NCBI RefSeq assembly: GCF_900168115.1
Contig: NZ_FUZC01000014.1
Coordinates: 1-64,000 of the forward strand
DNA: 64,000 nucleotides
Source of the DNA: Salegentibacter salinarum
Lineage (GTDB): Bacteria > Bacteroidota > Bacteroidia > Flavobacteriales > Flavobacteriaceae
Direction of reading: 5' to 3'
Program-made: the position numbers and the translations under genes
Shown here: positions 26,024 through 36,500 of the stretch, in pieces
Layout: the number at the start of each line of letters is the position of its first letter
How positions within the stretch are numbered: the stretch's first letter is position 1
The notes under the pieces: model-generated
Database searches by the model: none
Told to the model about the DNA's origin: nothing
The model's input: the letters and a program-made list of their open reading frames with translations, nothing else

Positions 26024-27103
26024 ATGGCAGGTAGCAGATACGATTTAAAATACAGGGGCACTAGGTGTCTTAACTGTGAGCATCCGCTGGATAAGAGTGA
26101 CAAATATTGTCCTAGCTGCGGGCAGTTAAACAGCACTAAAAAATTAAAATTCGACGATTTTTTTTCAGAATTTTTCTCCGGAATATTTGCCTACGATTCT
26201 CGTTTTCACCGCACAGTTCGGGTTTTACTGTTTTCCCCTGGTAAAATTTCTAAAGATTATATACAGGGAAAAAGGATGCGTTATGCGAATCCTTTTAAAT
26301 TTTACTTAAGCGCTTCTATTATCTTTTTTTTAATCTGGGGCTTTGGGAATTCTTTTGAAAACGTGGAACCCATAGTAGACGATGAAGAAATTGAAAAATT
26401 AGTTCAGGATAGTATTACCGGTCCAAATATGATCCCTACACCGGGTGGAAAAGAAATTAATTTAGATTCTTTAATTGTAAATCAACAACGTAACGCCAAA
26501 AGATCTTACCGGGAATTATATAAGCCGAATGAAGAATTGGATACTATGAGTTACCTGGATGCGGGAAATGTGAAATTTGATCTTTATTCCAGGTTTTATA
26601 AAGAAACTACAATTAGAAATGCTGAAACTGCAATGGACAGTCTTTCGTATCCACAAACCAGTTATAACCACTGGCTCTATAAAAAGGCGGTAGATTGGAA
26701 TACTTTAAAAGAGAATCCGGGGTTGTTCTTAAATTACTTTATCAATAAACTTCCATTTATCATCTTCTTCTATTTACCGGTTTTCGCACTCTTTATCTGG
26801 CTATTATATATTAGACGGCCTTTTAATTATATTGAACATTTAATTTTTACTTTTCACGTACAAACTACCTTTTTTATCCTCTTAAGCCTTGCTTTATTCG
26901 TGGATTATTTGTTTCCCGGAAACTGGGCTTTCTTACTTTTCAATTTTATTTTTGCCTTTTATTTATATAAAGCCTTACGTGGATTCTATGCACAGGGTCG
27001 TGTTAAAACGGTTGTAAAGTTTGTGCTCTTAAACTTTATATTTTTTATTTTAGCAGGAATCGCATCAATAATTTCAATTTTAGCATCTTTTGCTATATAC
27101 TAG
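26024..27103 (+). CDS. DUF3667 membrane protein with N-terminal zinc ribbon
   Basis: A 359-residue protein. A zinc ribbon is formed by Cys15-x2-Cys18 and Cys29-x2-Cys32 (CLNC...CPSC). The family signature FHRTVRVLLFSPGKISKDYIQGKRMRYANPFKFYL follows in segments, then about five hydrophobic segments (near 93-110 and 235-355). Function is unknown. It lies 29 nt behind the plug gene and 3 nt before apaG, so one transcript is likely. Confidence 0.82.
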   Translation: MAGSRYDLKYRGTRCLNCEHPLDKSDKYCPSCGQLNSTKKLKFDDFFSEFFSGIFAYDSRFHRTVRVLLFSPGKISKDYIQGKRMRYANPFKFYLSASIIFFLIWGFGNSFENVEPIVDDEEIEKLVQDSITGPNMIPTPGGKEINLDSLIVNQQRNAKRSYRELYKPNEELDTMSYLDAGNVKFDLYSRFYKETTIRNAETAMDSLSYPQTSYNHWLYKKAVDWNTLKENPGLFLNYFINKLPFIIFFYLPVFALFIWLLYIRRPFNYIEHLIFTFHVQTTFFILLSLALFVDYLFPGNWAFLLFNFIFAFYLYKALRGFYAQGRVKTVVKFVLLNFIFFILAGIASIISILASFAIY

Positions 27104-27106
27104 TAT

Positions 27107-27493
27107 ATGATTCAACAAGTTACAAGAGGCATAAAGATTTCGGTTCACACCAATTTTGAAGGTACTTTCTTAAAGAACCTTGGCTCTCGTTTTGCTTTTT
27201 CTTATCATATAACAATAGAAAATCAGAGTAACGATTCAGTACAACTAACCTCGCGTTTCTGGAAAATTAAAGATGCCCTAAACCATACCGAAATTGTTCA
27301 GGGGGAAGGCGTAATTGGACAAAAACCGGTCTTAAAACCCGGTGAATCCCATACTTACCAGAGCGGTTGTTTGCTTAGTTCTCCGTTTGGCTCTATGAGC
27401 GGTTACTATAATATGATAAGCTTTACCTCAACCCGAAAATTCAGGGTTAAGATTCCTACTTTTAAATTAAGCGCTCCATTTGCCTTAAATTAA
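27107..27493 (+). CDS. apaG: ApaG-family protein
   Basis: A 128-residue fibronectin-III-like fold protein. The family motif GEGVIGQKPVLKPG is followed by YQSGCLLSSPFGSM. Molecular function is not settled; in enterobacteria it is linked to Co2+ resistance and Mg2+ efflux. The last 4 nt overlap the 3' end of the convergent TANGO2-like gene. Confidence 0.93.
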   Translation: MIQQVTRGIKISVHTNFEGTFLKNLGSRFAFSYHITIENQSNDSVQLTSRFWKIKDALNHTEIVQGEGVIGQKPVLKPGESHTYQSGCLLSSPFGSMSGYYNMISFTSTRKFRVKIPTFKLSAPFALN

Positions 27494-28206
27494 AGTCTGG
27501 GAAATTCTTTTTCACTTATTTTTCCCTGTTCCAGGTCTTCATATTTAAAATTTAATTTACCGGGTAAAAATTCTATCTGGGAAATACTCTTGGTTTTCAG
27601 AAATCCACGATCTATAATCAAATCGATCTCCTTATCTCCTTTTCCCGCCGAATGATGAAACTCCCATAAATTTTCAGCTGAAAGATTTTTCTCCTTTTGA
27701 AATGTAGAAAACCATTCTTCCCGTAGTTTTTTCATTGCTGAAGTATATAAAGGAGAAGAAGACCATATTTGTGGCTGAACCGGCAATTCTTTAAAATGCT
27801 TCTGCGCACCATCCCAAACAAATTCAGCAAAAAATAATTCTGAAGACCAATCGGCTATCACTACTGTGAAGGGTTCTATGTTTTTGAGATTGTAGTTTTC
27901 AATTTCGGTTTTAATATCTTCCGCAATTAGCCAGTCCTTTAATACCACGCCCCTGCTTTTTCGATAAGAATCTTCGCGTTTATGAGCTTCAAAACCGCCA
28001 TTCATCAAACATAAAACCCGTTGTTTTTCACTCACACCAATCCAGCTTCCACCGGCCACGGCATCTTCAGGAAAAAGTAATAAAGTATTTTTTTCGATTT
28101 TAAAATCGGGCGGATAGGTTTCCCGCTCTGTAGCTTCGTCTCTATTAGATGTTAAGATAAATCCGTTTGAATTTTTGAGATGAGGCGTGAGACTTATGGT
28201 GCACAT
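27490..28206 (-). CDS. NRDE family protein (TANGO2 homologue)
   Basis: A 238-residue protein that starts MCTISLTPH, with Cys2 in the position of an N-terminal nucleophile, and contains the name-giving motif TSNRDEATERET. GGSWIGVSEKQRVLCLMNGG is a further landmark. The family includes human TANGO2, recently linked to haem handling; the bacterial role is not established. It converges on apaG with a 4-nt overlap and has a TATTTTTG box at 28237-28244. Confidence 0.88.
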   Translation of the reverse strand: MCTISLTPHLKNSNGFILTSNRDEATERETYPPDFKIEKNTLLLFPEDAVAGGSWIGVSEKQRVLCLMNGGFEAHKREDSYRKSRGVVLKDWLIAEDIKTEIENYNLKNIEPFTVVIADWSSELFFAEFVWDGAQKHFKELPVQPQIWSSSPLYTSAMKKLREEWFSTFQKEKNLSAENLWEFHHSAGKGDKEIDLIIDRGFLKTKSISQIEFLPGKLNFKYEDLEQGKISEKEFPRL

Positions 28207-28236
28207 AAAATTATCTTAATAAAAGTATTGAATTTA

Positions 28237-28244
28237 CAAAAATA
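28237..28244 (-). promoter_or_regulatory. -7 box of the NRDE gene
   Basis: TATTTTTG on the minus strand, 31 nt before the ATG at 28206; matches TAnnTTTG. Confidence 0.5.
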
Positions 28245-28346
28245 GTTAAGCTTTCGTGAATGCGCTTTCATAAGGATTCAAAATCACCTAATTTTTTTAC
28301 CTTTATACTCACAATAATTAAAAACCAAAAAAAACATACAATAACT

Positions 28347-29990
28347 ATGGGAAAAGGATTTTTTCACGTTCCACAGGCGGTCAACGAGCCGGTAAAAACT
28401 TATGCTCCGGGGACCCCGGAAAGGGAAGAAGTTTTACTCACTTATAAAGATCTCTACAACTCCAATATGGAAGTACCACTTTATATTGGATCTGAAGAAA
28501 TAAAGACAGGAGATACTGCCGATATTCGTCCTCCTCATGATCATAAACATAAGGTAGGAACTTACCACCGTGCCGAGAAGAAGCACGTTCAACAAGCGAT
28601 AGACGAGGCTTTAAAGGCCAGAGAAAAATGGGCAAAACTGGAATGGGAACAACGTGCTGCGATTTTCTTAAAAGCAGCCGACTTAATTGCAGGGCCTTAC
28701 AGATCAAGAATTAATGCTGCTACGATGATTGGGCAGTCAAAAAATATATACCAGGCAGAAATTGATTCGGCTTGTGAACTTTGTGACTTTTTACGTTTTA
28801 ACGTAGAATATATGTCAGATATGTACAATGAACAACCTGAATCTTCTGACGGCAACTGGAACCGAGTAGAATATAGACCATTAGAAGGTTTTGTATACGC
28901 AATTACGCCTTTCAACTTTACCGCTATTTCTGGTAACCTTCCTTCCAGTGCAGCCCTTATGGGAAATGTAGCTGTTTGGAAACCCAGTGACAGCCAGATT
29001 TTCTCTGCACAGGTGATTATGGAAGTATTCCAGGAAGCCGGTTTACCAGATGGTGTAATTAATATGGTCATGGGAGATCCTGAAATGATCACCAATACCG
29101 TGCTTGACAGTCCTGATTTCTCCGGAATTCACTTTACCGGGAGTACAGACGTATTTAAAGGAATTTGGGGTAAGATTGGTAACAACATCAATAAATATAA
29201 AACCTACCCAAGAATTGTAGGAGAAACCGGTGGTAAAGACTTTATCGTGGTTCACCCAACATCTAATGCAAAAGAAGTTGCTACTGCAATTTCCCGTGGT
29301 GCTTTTGAATACCAGGGACAAAAATGTAGTGCCGCTTCCAGGGTTTACCTCCCAGAAAGCCTTTGGCCAGAAATTAAAGAGTTTGTAAAAACCGATTTGG
29401 AATCCTTTAAAATGGGTTCTCCGGAAGACATGTCTAACTTTATAAATGCCGTTATTCACGAAGGAGCATTTGATAAACTAGCAGGCTATATAGACAGGGC
29501 TAAAAAAGACAAGAATGCTGAAGTAGTAATTGGAGGAAATTACGATAAATCTGAAGGTTACTTTATTGAACCTACGGTGATTCTTACCTCAGATCCCCAC
29601 TATACAACAATGGAAACCGAATTATTTGGACCTGTTGTGACCATCTATGTTTATGATGATAAAAACTATAGTGAAGAAAAGTGGAGAGACCTTCTTAAAA
29701 CTGTAGACAACACCAGTATCTACGGGCTTACAGGAGCAGTTTTCTCTGGAGATCGTTATATGGCTGCACTCGCAACCGATTTATTACAAAATGCGGCTGG
29801 TAACTTCTATATAAACGACAAACCTACCGGCGCAGTAGTTGGGCAGCAACCTTTTGGTGGCGCACGCGGTAGCGGTACTAATGATAAAGCCGGTTCTAAA
29901 ATGAACCTACTAAGGTGGGCATCAGTTAGATTAATTAAAGAAACTTTTGTACCAGCAAAAGATTACAGATACCCATTTTTGGGAGAATAA
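28347..29990 (+). CDS. pruA: L-glutamate gamma-semialdehyde dehydrogenase (P5C dehydrogenase)
   Basis: Oxidises glutamate semialdehyde to glutamate with NAD+, the second step of proline catabolism. The 547-residue ALDH-superfamily protein has the catalytic Cys327 in YQGQKCSAASRVYLP, the general base Glu in GETGGKDFIVVHP, and FTGSTDVFKGIW in the cofactor site. The N-terminus MGKGFFHVPQAVNEPV and the length are those of stand-alone PruA. The ATG at 28347 is chosen over 28260 because the extra residues are unlike the family. No proline dehydrogenase gene is adjacent. Confidence 0.96.
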   Translation: MGKGFFHVPQAVNEPVKTYAPGTPEREEVLLTYKDLYNSNMEVPLYIGSEEIKTGDTADIRPPHDHKHKVGTYHRAEKKHVQQAIDEALKAREKWAKLEWEQRAAIFLKAADLIAGPYRSRINAATMIGQSKNIYQAEIDSACELCDFLRFNVEYMSDMYNEQPESSDGNWNRVEYRPLEGFVYAITPFNFTAISGNLPSSAALMGNVAVWKPSDSQIFSAQVIMEVFQEAGLPDGVINMVMGDPEMITNTVLDSPDFSGIHFTGSTDVFKGIWGKIGNNINKYKTYPRIVGETGGKDFIVVHPTSNAKEVATAISRGAFEYQGQKCSAASRVYLPESLWPEIKEFVKTDLESFKMGSPEDMSNFINAVIHEGAFDKLAGYIDRAKKDKNAEVVIGGNYDKSEGYFIEPTVILTSDPHYTTMETELFGPVVTIYVYDDKNYSEEKWRDLLKTVDNTSIYGLTGAVFSGDRYMAALATDLLQNAAGNFYINDKPTGAVVGQQPFGGARGSGTNDKAGSKMNLLRWASVRLIKETFVPAKDYRYPFLGE

Positions 29991-30010
29991 TTTTGTAAAA
30001 ATATAATTTC

Positions 30011-30046
30011 AAAAAGCCGCGTAATGAAAATTGCGCGGCTTTTTTA
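30011..30046 (+). terminator. Intrinsic terminator of pruA
   Basis: AAAAGCCGCG pairs with CGCGGCTTTT around an A/T-rich loop and continues in a T run, about 20 nt behind the pruA stop. Confidence 0.92.
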
Positions 30047-30543
30047 TTTATTAATTTTCTGCAGGTCTCTTCTATACTTCTTCCTTATTTTCATCTCCTT
30101 ACCACTGGCTAATTTTTCAGTACTTTATTAATTCCTGGGAGAATTAAAAAGATGGAAACGCTTCAGGAAAACACCTCCACTGCCCTACACTCCACGAGTA
30201 AACGGGCACCTTAGGGCTACCAATGATACCTGGACTCATATTGAGGTTTGATGTCCCAAACCGCACCGGAATTCCAGGAGTACCTATTTATCGCACACCC
30301 CTCTAAATCCAGACTTCAGAGGACGGTATGGGGCAGCCGACAGGGTCAGTACTTCTCCAAAATAAAATATCTTCATTCTTAATCTTGTAGGTGGCAGAGT
30401 AGGAAACTAATACGGTTGTATTATGAAATAAGAAAGTCTTTTCTTACAAATGAAACCATTCATCCTGTACAATAGGCATTTTATCTGATTTTTAGCGTTT
30501 TAAGCTAAAATTCTGACTTAATTTCTTGTTAAGATAGTTTTTT
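30047..30543. other. Long intergenic region with a GC-richer core, no gene seen
   Basis: About 500 bp lie between pruA and the first giant gene. The core, about 30180-30355, is visibly richer in G and C than its surroundings and contains inverted pairs such as CCTGGA/TCCAGG (spanning about 30218-30280) and CTCT...CAGAG near 30302. No open frame looks like a protein. It could be a folded RNA or a decayed gene. Confidence 0.4.
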
Positions 30544-30581
30544 TATATGTAATTTTACCCTTCGTAACATTTAAGTTGCCT
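30544..30581 (+). promoter_or_regulatory. Leader of giant gene 1, shared with giant gene 2
   Basis: These 38 nt align without gaps to 39788-39825 upstream of the second giant gene, starting TATATGTA and ending GCCT before ATG. The centre (TTTTACCCTTCG versus TTTTACCTTCTG) resembles a degenerate TAnnTTTG box. Similarity extends less clearly a further 60 nt upstream. Confidence 0.6.
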
Positions 30582-33500
30582 ATGGGTAAAATTACTCCCC
30601 GGTATTTATTAATAATTCTTATTTACGGCTTGTTTATTCACTCCGCAAATTCCCTGTTTGCCAATACCACCTATAGGCCTGAAAAACCTGTTATAATAGA
30701 TAAAACTTCAAATGAATTTTTTTTTATTGGGTTCTATTTAAATGCAGCACCATCCATTACCGCTCCTGATGATAAAACAGTGGACAGTAATCCTGGACAA
30801 TGTTACGCTTTAAATGTAAATTTAGGTTCTCCCCAGACAAGTGGTGGAGGAAACGTTACTAATGATGCCCCAAACCAATTTCCATTAGGTAACACTACCG
30901 TCACCTGGACTATAACCAATGAAGAAGGGACTGCTACCGACAGTCAACTGGTCACTATTACTGATAATGAAAAACCAAGTATTTCCAGTAACGGAAACAG
31001 GGAAGTTAATCAAGACCCGGGGGAATGTGGCGCCATAGTTTCCGTTGAAGCTAGTGCAAATGACAACTGTTCAGTAAATAATCCCACAGGCACACGAAGT
31101 GATGGTCAAAACTTAAACGCACTGTATCCGGTTGGAACAACTACCATAACCTGGGAGGTAACTGATGAAAATGGAAATGAGGCTGAGACGGTTACTCAAA
31201 CTGTTACCGTAATAGATAATAAAAAACCGATTATTTCTCATAATGGCAACAAAGAGGTTAATAATGACCCGGGGGAATGTGGCGCCTTAGTTTCAGTTGA
31301 AGCTAGTGCAAATGACAACTGTTCAGTAAATAATCCCACAGGCACACGGAGTGATGGTCAAAACTTAAACGCACTGTATCCGGTTGGAACAACTACCATA
31401 ACCTGGGAGGTAACTGATGAAAATGGAAATGAGGCTGAGACGGTTACTCAAACTGTTACAGTAGCTGATAATGAAGCTCCTACAGCACCAGTCTTACAAG
31501 ATTTGGAATGGACCTGCGCTACAACAATTACAGATTACCCCACGACTACCGATAATTGCGATACAGAAATTACTGGAACTACCAGTGATCCCCTGGAATT
31601 GGACTCTTATGGAGAATACACAATAATCTGGACTTTTACTGATTCATCTGAAAATTCGGTAACTGCTGAACAAATAATTTCCATTCCAGAACCTACTGTG
31701 GAAATTCCGGTGATCAATGGTAACGAATATTGCAATACAGAACAAGTCCCCGGTATCACATTTACAGGAAATAATCTACCAAATAAAAAATACGAATGGT
31801 TTTACGAAACCGATAATAATGCAAATATAGGCCTGGCTTCTAGCGGAACTGACGAGATTCCAGAGTTTACAGCAACCAACAATACGAGCAGTCCCATAGA
31901 AGTAAAATTCACTGTAATTCCATTTGGAAGAAATTGCGAAGGAGAAGAAAATTATTTTTTTATTACTATTAACCCTACTCCCACCATTACTACACCCAAC
32001 GATATTGAAATTTGCGAGGGTGAAACCGTCAATACTATTGATCTTTCCGGTTTTTCGGTAACTGGAAGTACCGTGGAATGGTCTAATGATAATCCCAATA
32101 TAGGTCTCGGCACTTCGGGTACAGGAAATATCAACTCATTTACAGCAAATAATAATACTAACGAGCCGCAAATAGCAACGATTTCATTAGTCCCTTCAGC
32201 CAATAACTGTGTGGGCGAAGTACAAACATTTACAATAGAAGTTAAACCAAAACCTGAATTAGAAAACCCTGTAATTCCCGAACTTTGCAACGGAGAACCC
32301 ACTCAAGAAATAGAATTGACGGGGGATGTTCCAGGACTCACATTTGATATTTCCGGAGGTTCTTCTGTGGGGCTTTCCAACCGAACAAACGTGACCGAGA
32401 TTCCGATTTTTACACCGGTAAACAATTCAGACATTCTAGTAAACACTACCATTACCATCACACCAAAAGCGGACGGTTGTATAGGAGTACCGGTTCAAAT
32501 CCCGGTAACTGTAAAACCAAGTCCGTTGGTAGACGCTTCATTTAGCAATCAAATCTGCTCAGGAGAAACAACGGATATTTCATTGTCGAGTCCGGTAGCA
32601 AATACAGGGTTCACCTGGACGGTTGATGCCCCGCCAGGTATCGAAGGAGCAGCAAATGGAAGTTTACAAGGGGAAGGAACGATAGAACACGAACTTATTA
32701 ATACCACTTCTCAGCCCCAAAAAGTAACCTACAGAATTACTCCGGAAGCAGACGAATGTACAGGATCCACCATCCCTGTGGCTATTACTGTAAATCCAAT
32801 GCCTGATTTTGAAATTACTGATCCAGAACCGGGATGTTCTCCTATTGAAATAGATCTTACAGCGTCAGAAATCACAGCCGGTTCCTCTTCCGGTTTGACA
32901 TTTACTTACTGGAATAATGAAGCCGCAACTGACGAGTTTGAAAATCCTACCTCTGCCGGGGCGGGCACCTATTACATTAAAGCTACCACGAATAATAGTT
33001 GTTCTGTGGTAAAGTCGGTGACTGTGGTTGAAAACCAAACACCTGAATTAACCAGTCCACTTCAAGCACCTGGTTTTTGTTCTGAAACTGCTTTTGAATA
33101 TGAATTTTCCAGTACTGTTCCAGATACTGAATTTAACTGGACAAGAGAAAACATAGCAGGAATTTCTACCTCTGGCAATAGTGATTCCGGGTCCATAAAT
33201 GAAGTTCTAGTAAATGAAACTACAAATCCAATTGAAGTTGTTTATGAAGTGACTTTAATAAGTCCTGAAGGCTGTAGTAACCAGCAGGAAATAACAACTA
33301 TTGTAACCCCAACCCCCCTTCTGACAAGTACTCTTACTCCAGAAGGAATTTGCAGTGGTATTAATTTCAATTATAATCCAACCAGTGAAACTGGAGGAAC
33401 CGTATTTTCCTGGACAAGAGAGAGGGTAGACGGGATCTCCAACCCTCCAGCAAATGGAACGGGACCCATTAATGAAATATTAGAAAACACCACTACTCAA

Positions 33501-36500
33501 CCTATTGGTGTTACTTACACCTATACACTTGCCTCAAATAATTGCGAAAACCCTGATGAATATAATGTTAATGTTGTAGTTACTCCATCTCCCGACACTC
33601 AAGTTCAGGTTTCAACAGCTGGCGAGAACAATAAACAAAATGAAATAGAAATTTGTTCCGGCACCAATGTAGATTTATTTTCGACTACTTCATTCGTTGA
33701 TAACACCTCTCTACCATTCGAATTATTTAGATCCAATTTTAACAATGGGAACCAGGGATGGGAGACAAATCCCAGCGGCGGAAGTTCAAGATGGCAACTT
33801 ACCAATTCTGGGACAGAGGCCTACACCTATGAATGCGAATGGTGGGAAGAATATTTTTACGGCTGCCAGGATGAAAGGATAGATTTCCAATCTAACTCCA
33901 ATGATCAATTTTTCTTAGTAAACAGTCATGATTCTAATGATGATTTTAACAATATAAGCCTCACAAGCCCGGTATTTAATACCCAGGGATATAATACTTT
34001 AAATTTATCGTTCTGGCACCATTACAGGGATGGGGGAGCCAGTCGGTGGAATCAACGAGATATAGGATTACTGGAATACAGGTATGAAAATAGTAACGGA
34101 AGCTGGACGAATTGGCAGAATATTGATACATACACCTCAACGGAAGGCAATGCCGATAATTTCGTGCAGAGAAATTACAATATTGATAATTTAATTAACC
34201 GTAATGCTGTACAAATTCGGTTTAGATATGACAATGCCAGTGATGACTGGTATTGGGCGATTGATAATGTTTTAGTTACAGGAGATGGAATTTCAACTTC
34301 TCCGGAAGTAGAATGGACCTCTGACGTGAGCGATTGGACTTCTAATGAAGTAAACCCTACTAACGTGTCCACAGCACAAACCACTACTTACACCGCTACT
34401 TATATTAATCCTGAGACCGGGTGCCCGGGAAGTGCATCAGTAAAAGTAACTGTACGGGAACCACTTCAACCTAGAATCATAGCGGATTATTGTTTGTTTG
34501 CAGAATCAAACAGAATTAGATTATCCTCAGACCAGGAATTCGACAGTTACAGATGGGAATCAGCAGGAGAAAGACTCTCGAGTAATTCCTCTATAGATAT
34601 TAGTTTAGCCCGAACCTACACTTTATATGTAACCAAGGATGGTTGTGAAGCTTCAACCTCCATTACTCCTAATGAAAATTTAGTTCCCAATGGTGACTTT
34701 GACAACCCCGACTACCCCCTACCCTACTCTGAATCAACAAATTACGGGGAACGTGATATTCTAAGTAATGGAGATGTATTATTCTCCACCCTGTACGATT
34801 TTAAAGTTAACCCCAATGACAACCAGAACACATGGGGAGCACTGGGTCCGGAAGGAACAATGGCTGTTGGTGATAACGCCAATGATTACCACTCCAATTT
34901 TAACGGCCGGGGCCACGGTGGACAGGGTAATTTTTTAATTGTAAATGGCGATAGATCTATCGGAAACATAGTTTGGGAATCGCATACATTTGAGATCACA
35001 CCAGATACCGATTACTATTTTAGTGCCTGGACTTCGAATGTAAACCCCGCAAGTCCAGCCAGGCTGAGGCTTCAAGTATTAGTGCCCGGCAATAACACTC
35101 CTGAAGTTGAAAGTACCCTGGGAGACCTAACCAATGAGCCAGTAGGGAATTGGATTAACTTCTATAACCCTGAATTGTGGAATTCTGGCAATAATACAGA
35201 GGTAGTTCTAAGAATAATAAATGAAAATCCTACAGCAGGCGGAAATGATTTTGGAATTGACGATATTTCATTTTCTGCCTTTCGATCTTTTGATTTTGAG
35301 TTTACTCCAGAAAACAATGGTGCGATTTGCGAAAACGAAACTTTAGAATTAGCAGCAAACCTGGATGGCGGTCGTTTCCCAATAACATTTAACTGGACGG
35401 GACCGAATGGTTTTAGCAGATCAAAAACCATTTCTGAAGAAAGTGAGCGTGTTGCGGCAGATACAATTCGCATCCCGAACGCTACCGCGGAAATGGCTGG
35501 GGAATATTCCTTACAAATTACCGATTTCTATGGCTGTAACCTGGAATCTAAAACCACATCAGTAGAAGTAATTGAAAAAGCTGTGGTTTTCGCAGGAGAT
35601 GATGTAGAAATTTGTTCTAATAATCCTGTTATAGATCTCTCTTCAGCTTCAATAACGCATCCAAGTATAGATTCAGGCTTTTGGAGCACCGCAGAAGGAG
35701 ATAATTCAGGGTTTACAGATCCTAATACACTTAATACTACTTATCATCCTAGTGAAGAGGAAATTGCTGCCGGCGAAATAGAATTAATACTAACTTCCAA
35801 TGAAGATGCCGGGGCCGTTTGTGAAACTGTAACCGACACTATAAATATTATTTTCAATATTAGTCCGGAACTGGAACTCGTTGCGCAAGATGTAAACTGT
35901 TTTGAAGGAGATAATGGTAAAATAGAAGTTAATATAATTGAAAATACCGGCACGGCTCCGTTTACTTTCGAATGGAGTGATGGCCAAACCGGAAGAATCG
36001 CAGAAAACCTGGTTGCCGGAGAATACTATGCCGATATAACCGACGCAAAAGGATGTACTGTAAGAACAGAAACTTATACCATCCGGCAACCTGAAGAACT
36101 GATTGTTGGTTCTCCTATTGGATTAGAAGAGGCTTCCTGTTTTGATGAATTTGGAGCTGTAGTTTCAATACCAGTAAGCGGCGGACTTTTTGCTGAAGAA
36201 ACGATTGAACCTGAAAACATTCCCTACGTCCTTGAAATACTTGATGCTGACGGAAATCAAATTAATTTAGCGCAGGAACAGATAAATTATGATATCGCCA
36301 CAGAACGTTTTATTATTTCAGGATTGCAAGGTGGAAAAGGATACACCTTCCTGGTAAGTTCCAGTGAAAATTGCGCTGCTGAAGTAAAAACATTTACCAC
36401 CCTTACTCCTCCTGAAATAAATGCCGGGGAAGTTCCTGAAATTTCCGAATGTGGAATAAAAACACTTTGGCTGGCCGCCTCTCCTATAGATCCTGAAATA

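Noticed and set aside
30047-30543. CRISPR array or insertion sequence in the long spacer before the giant genes
   Set aside because: There are no regularly spaced direct repeats, no terminal inverted repeats and no transposase-like frame.
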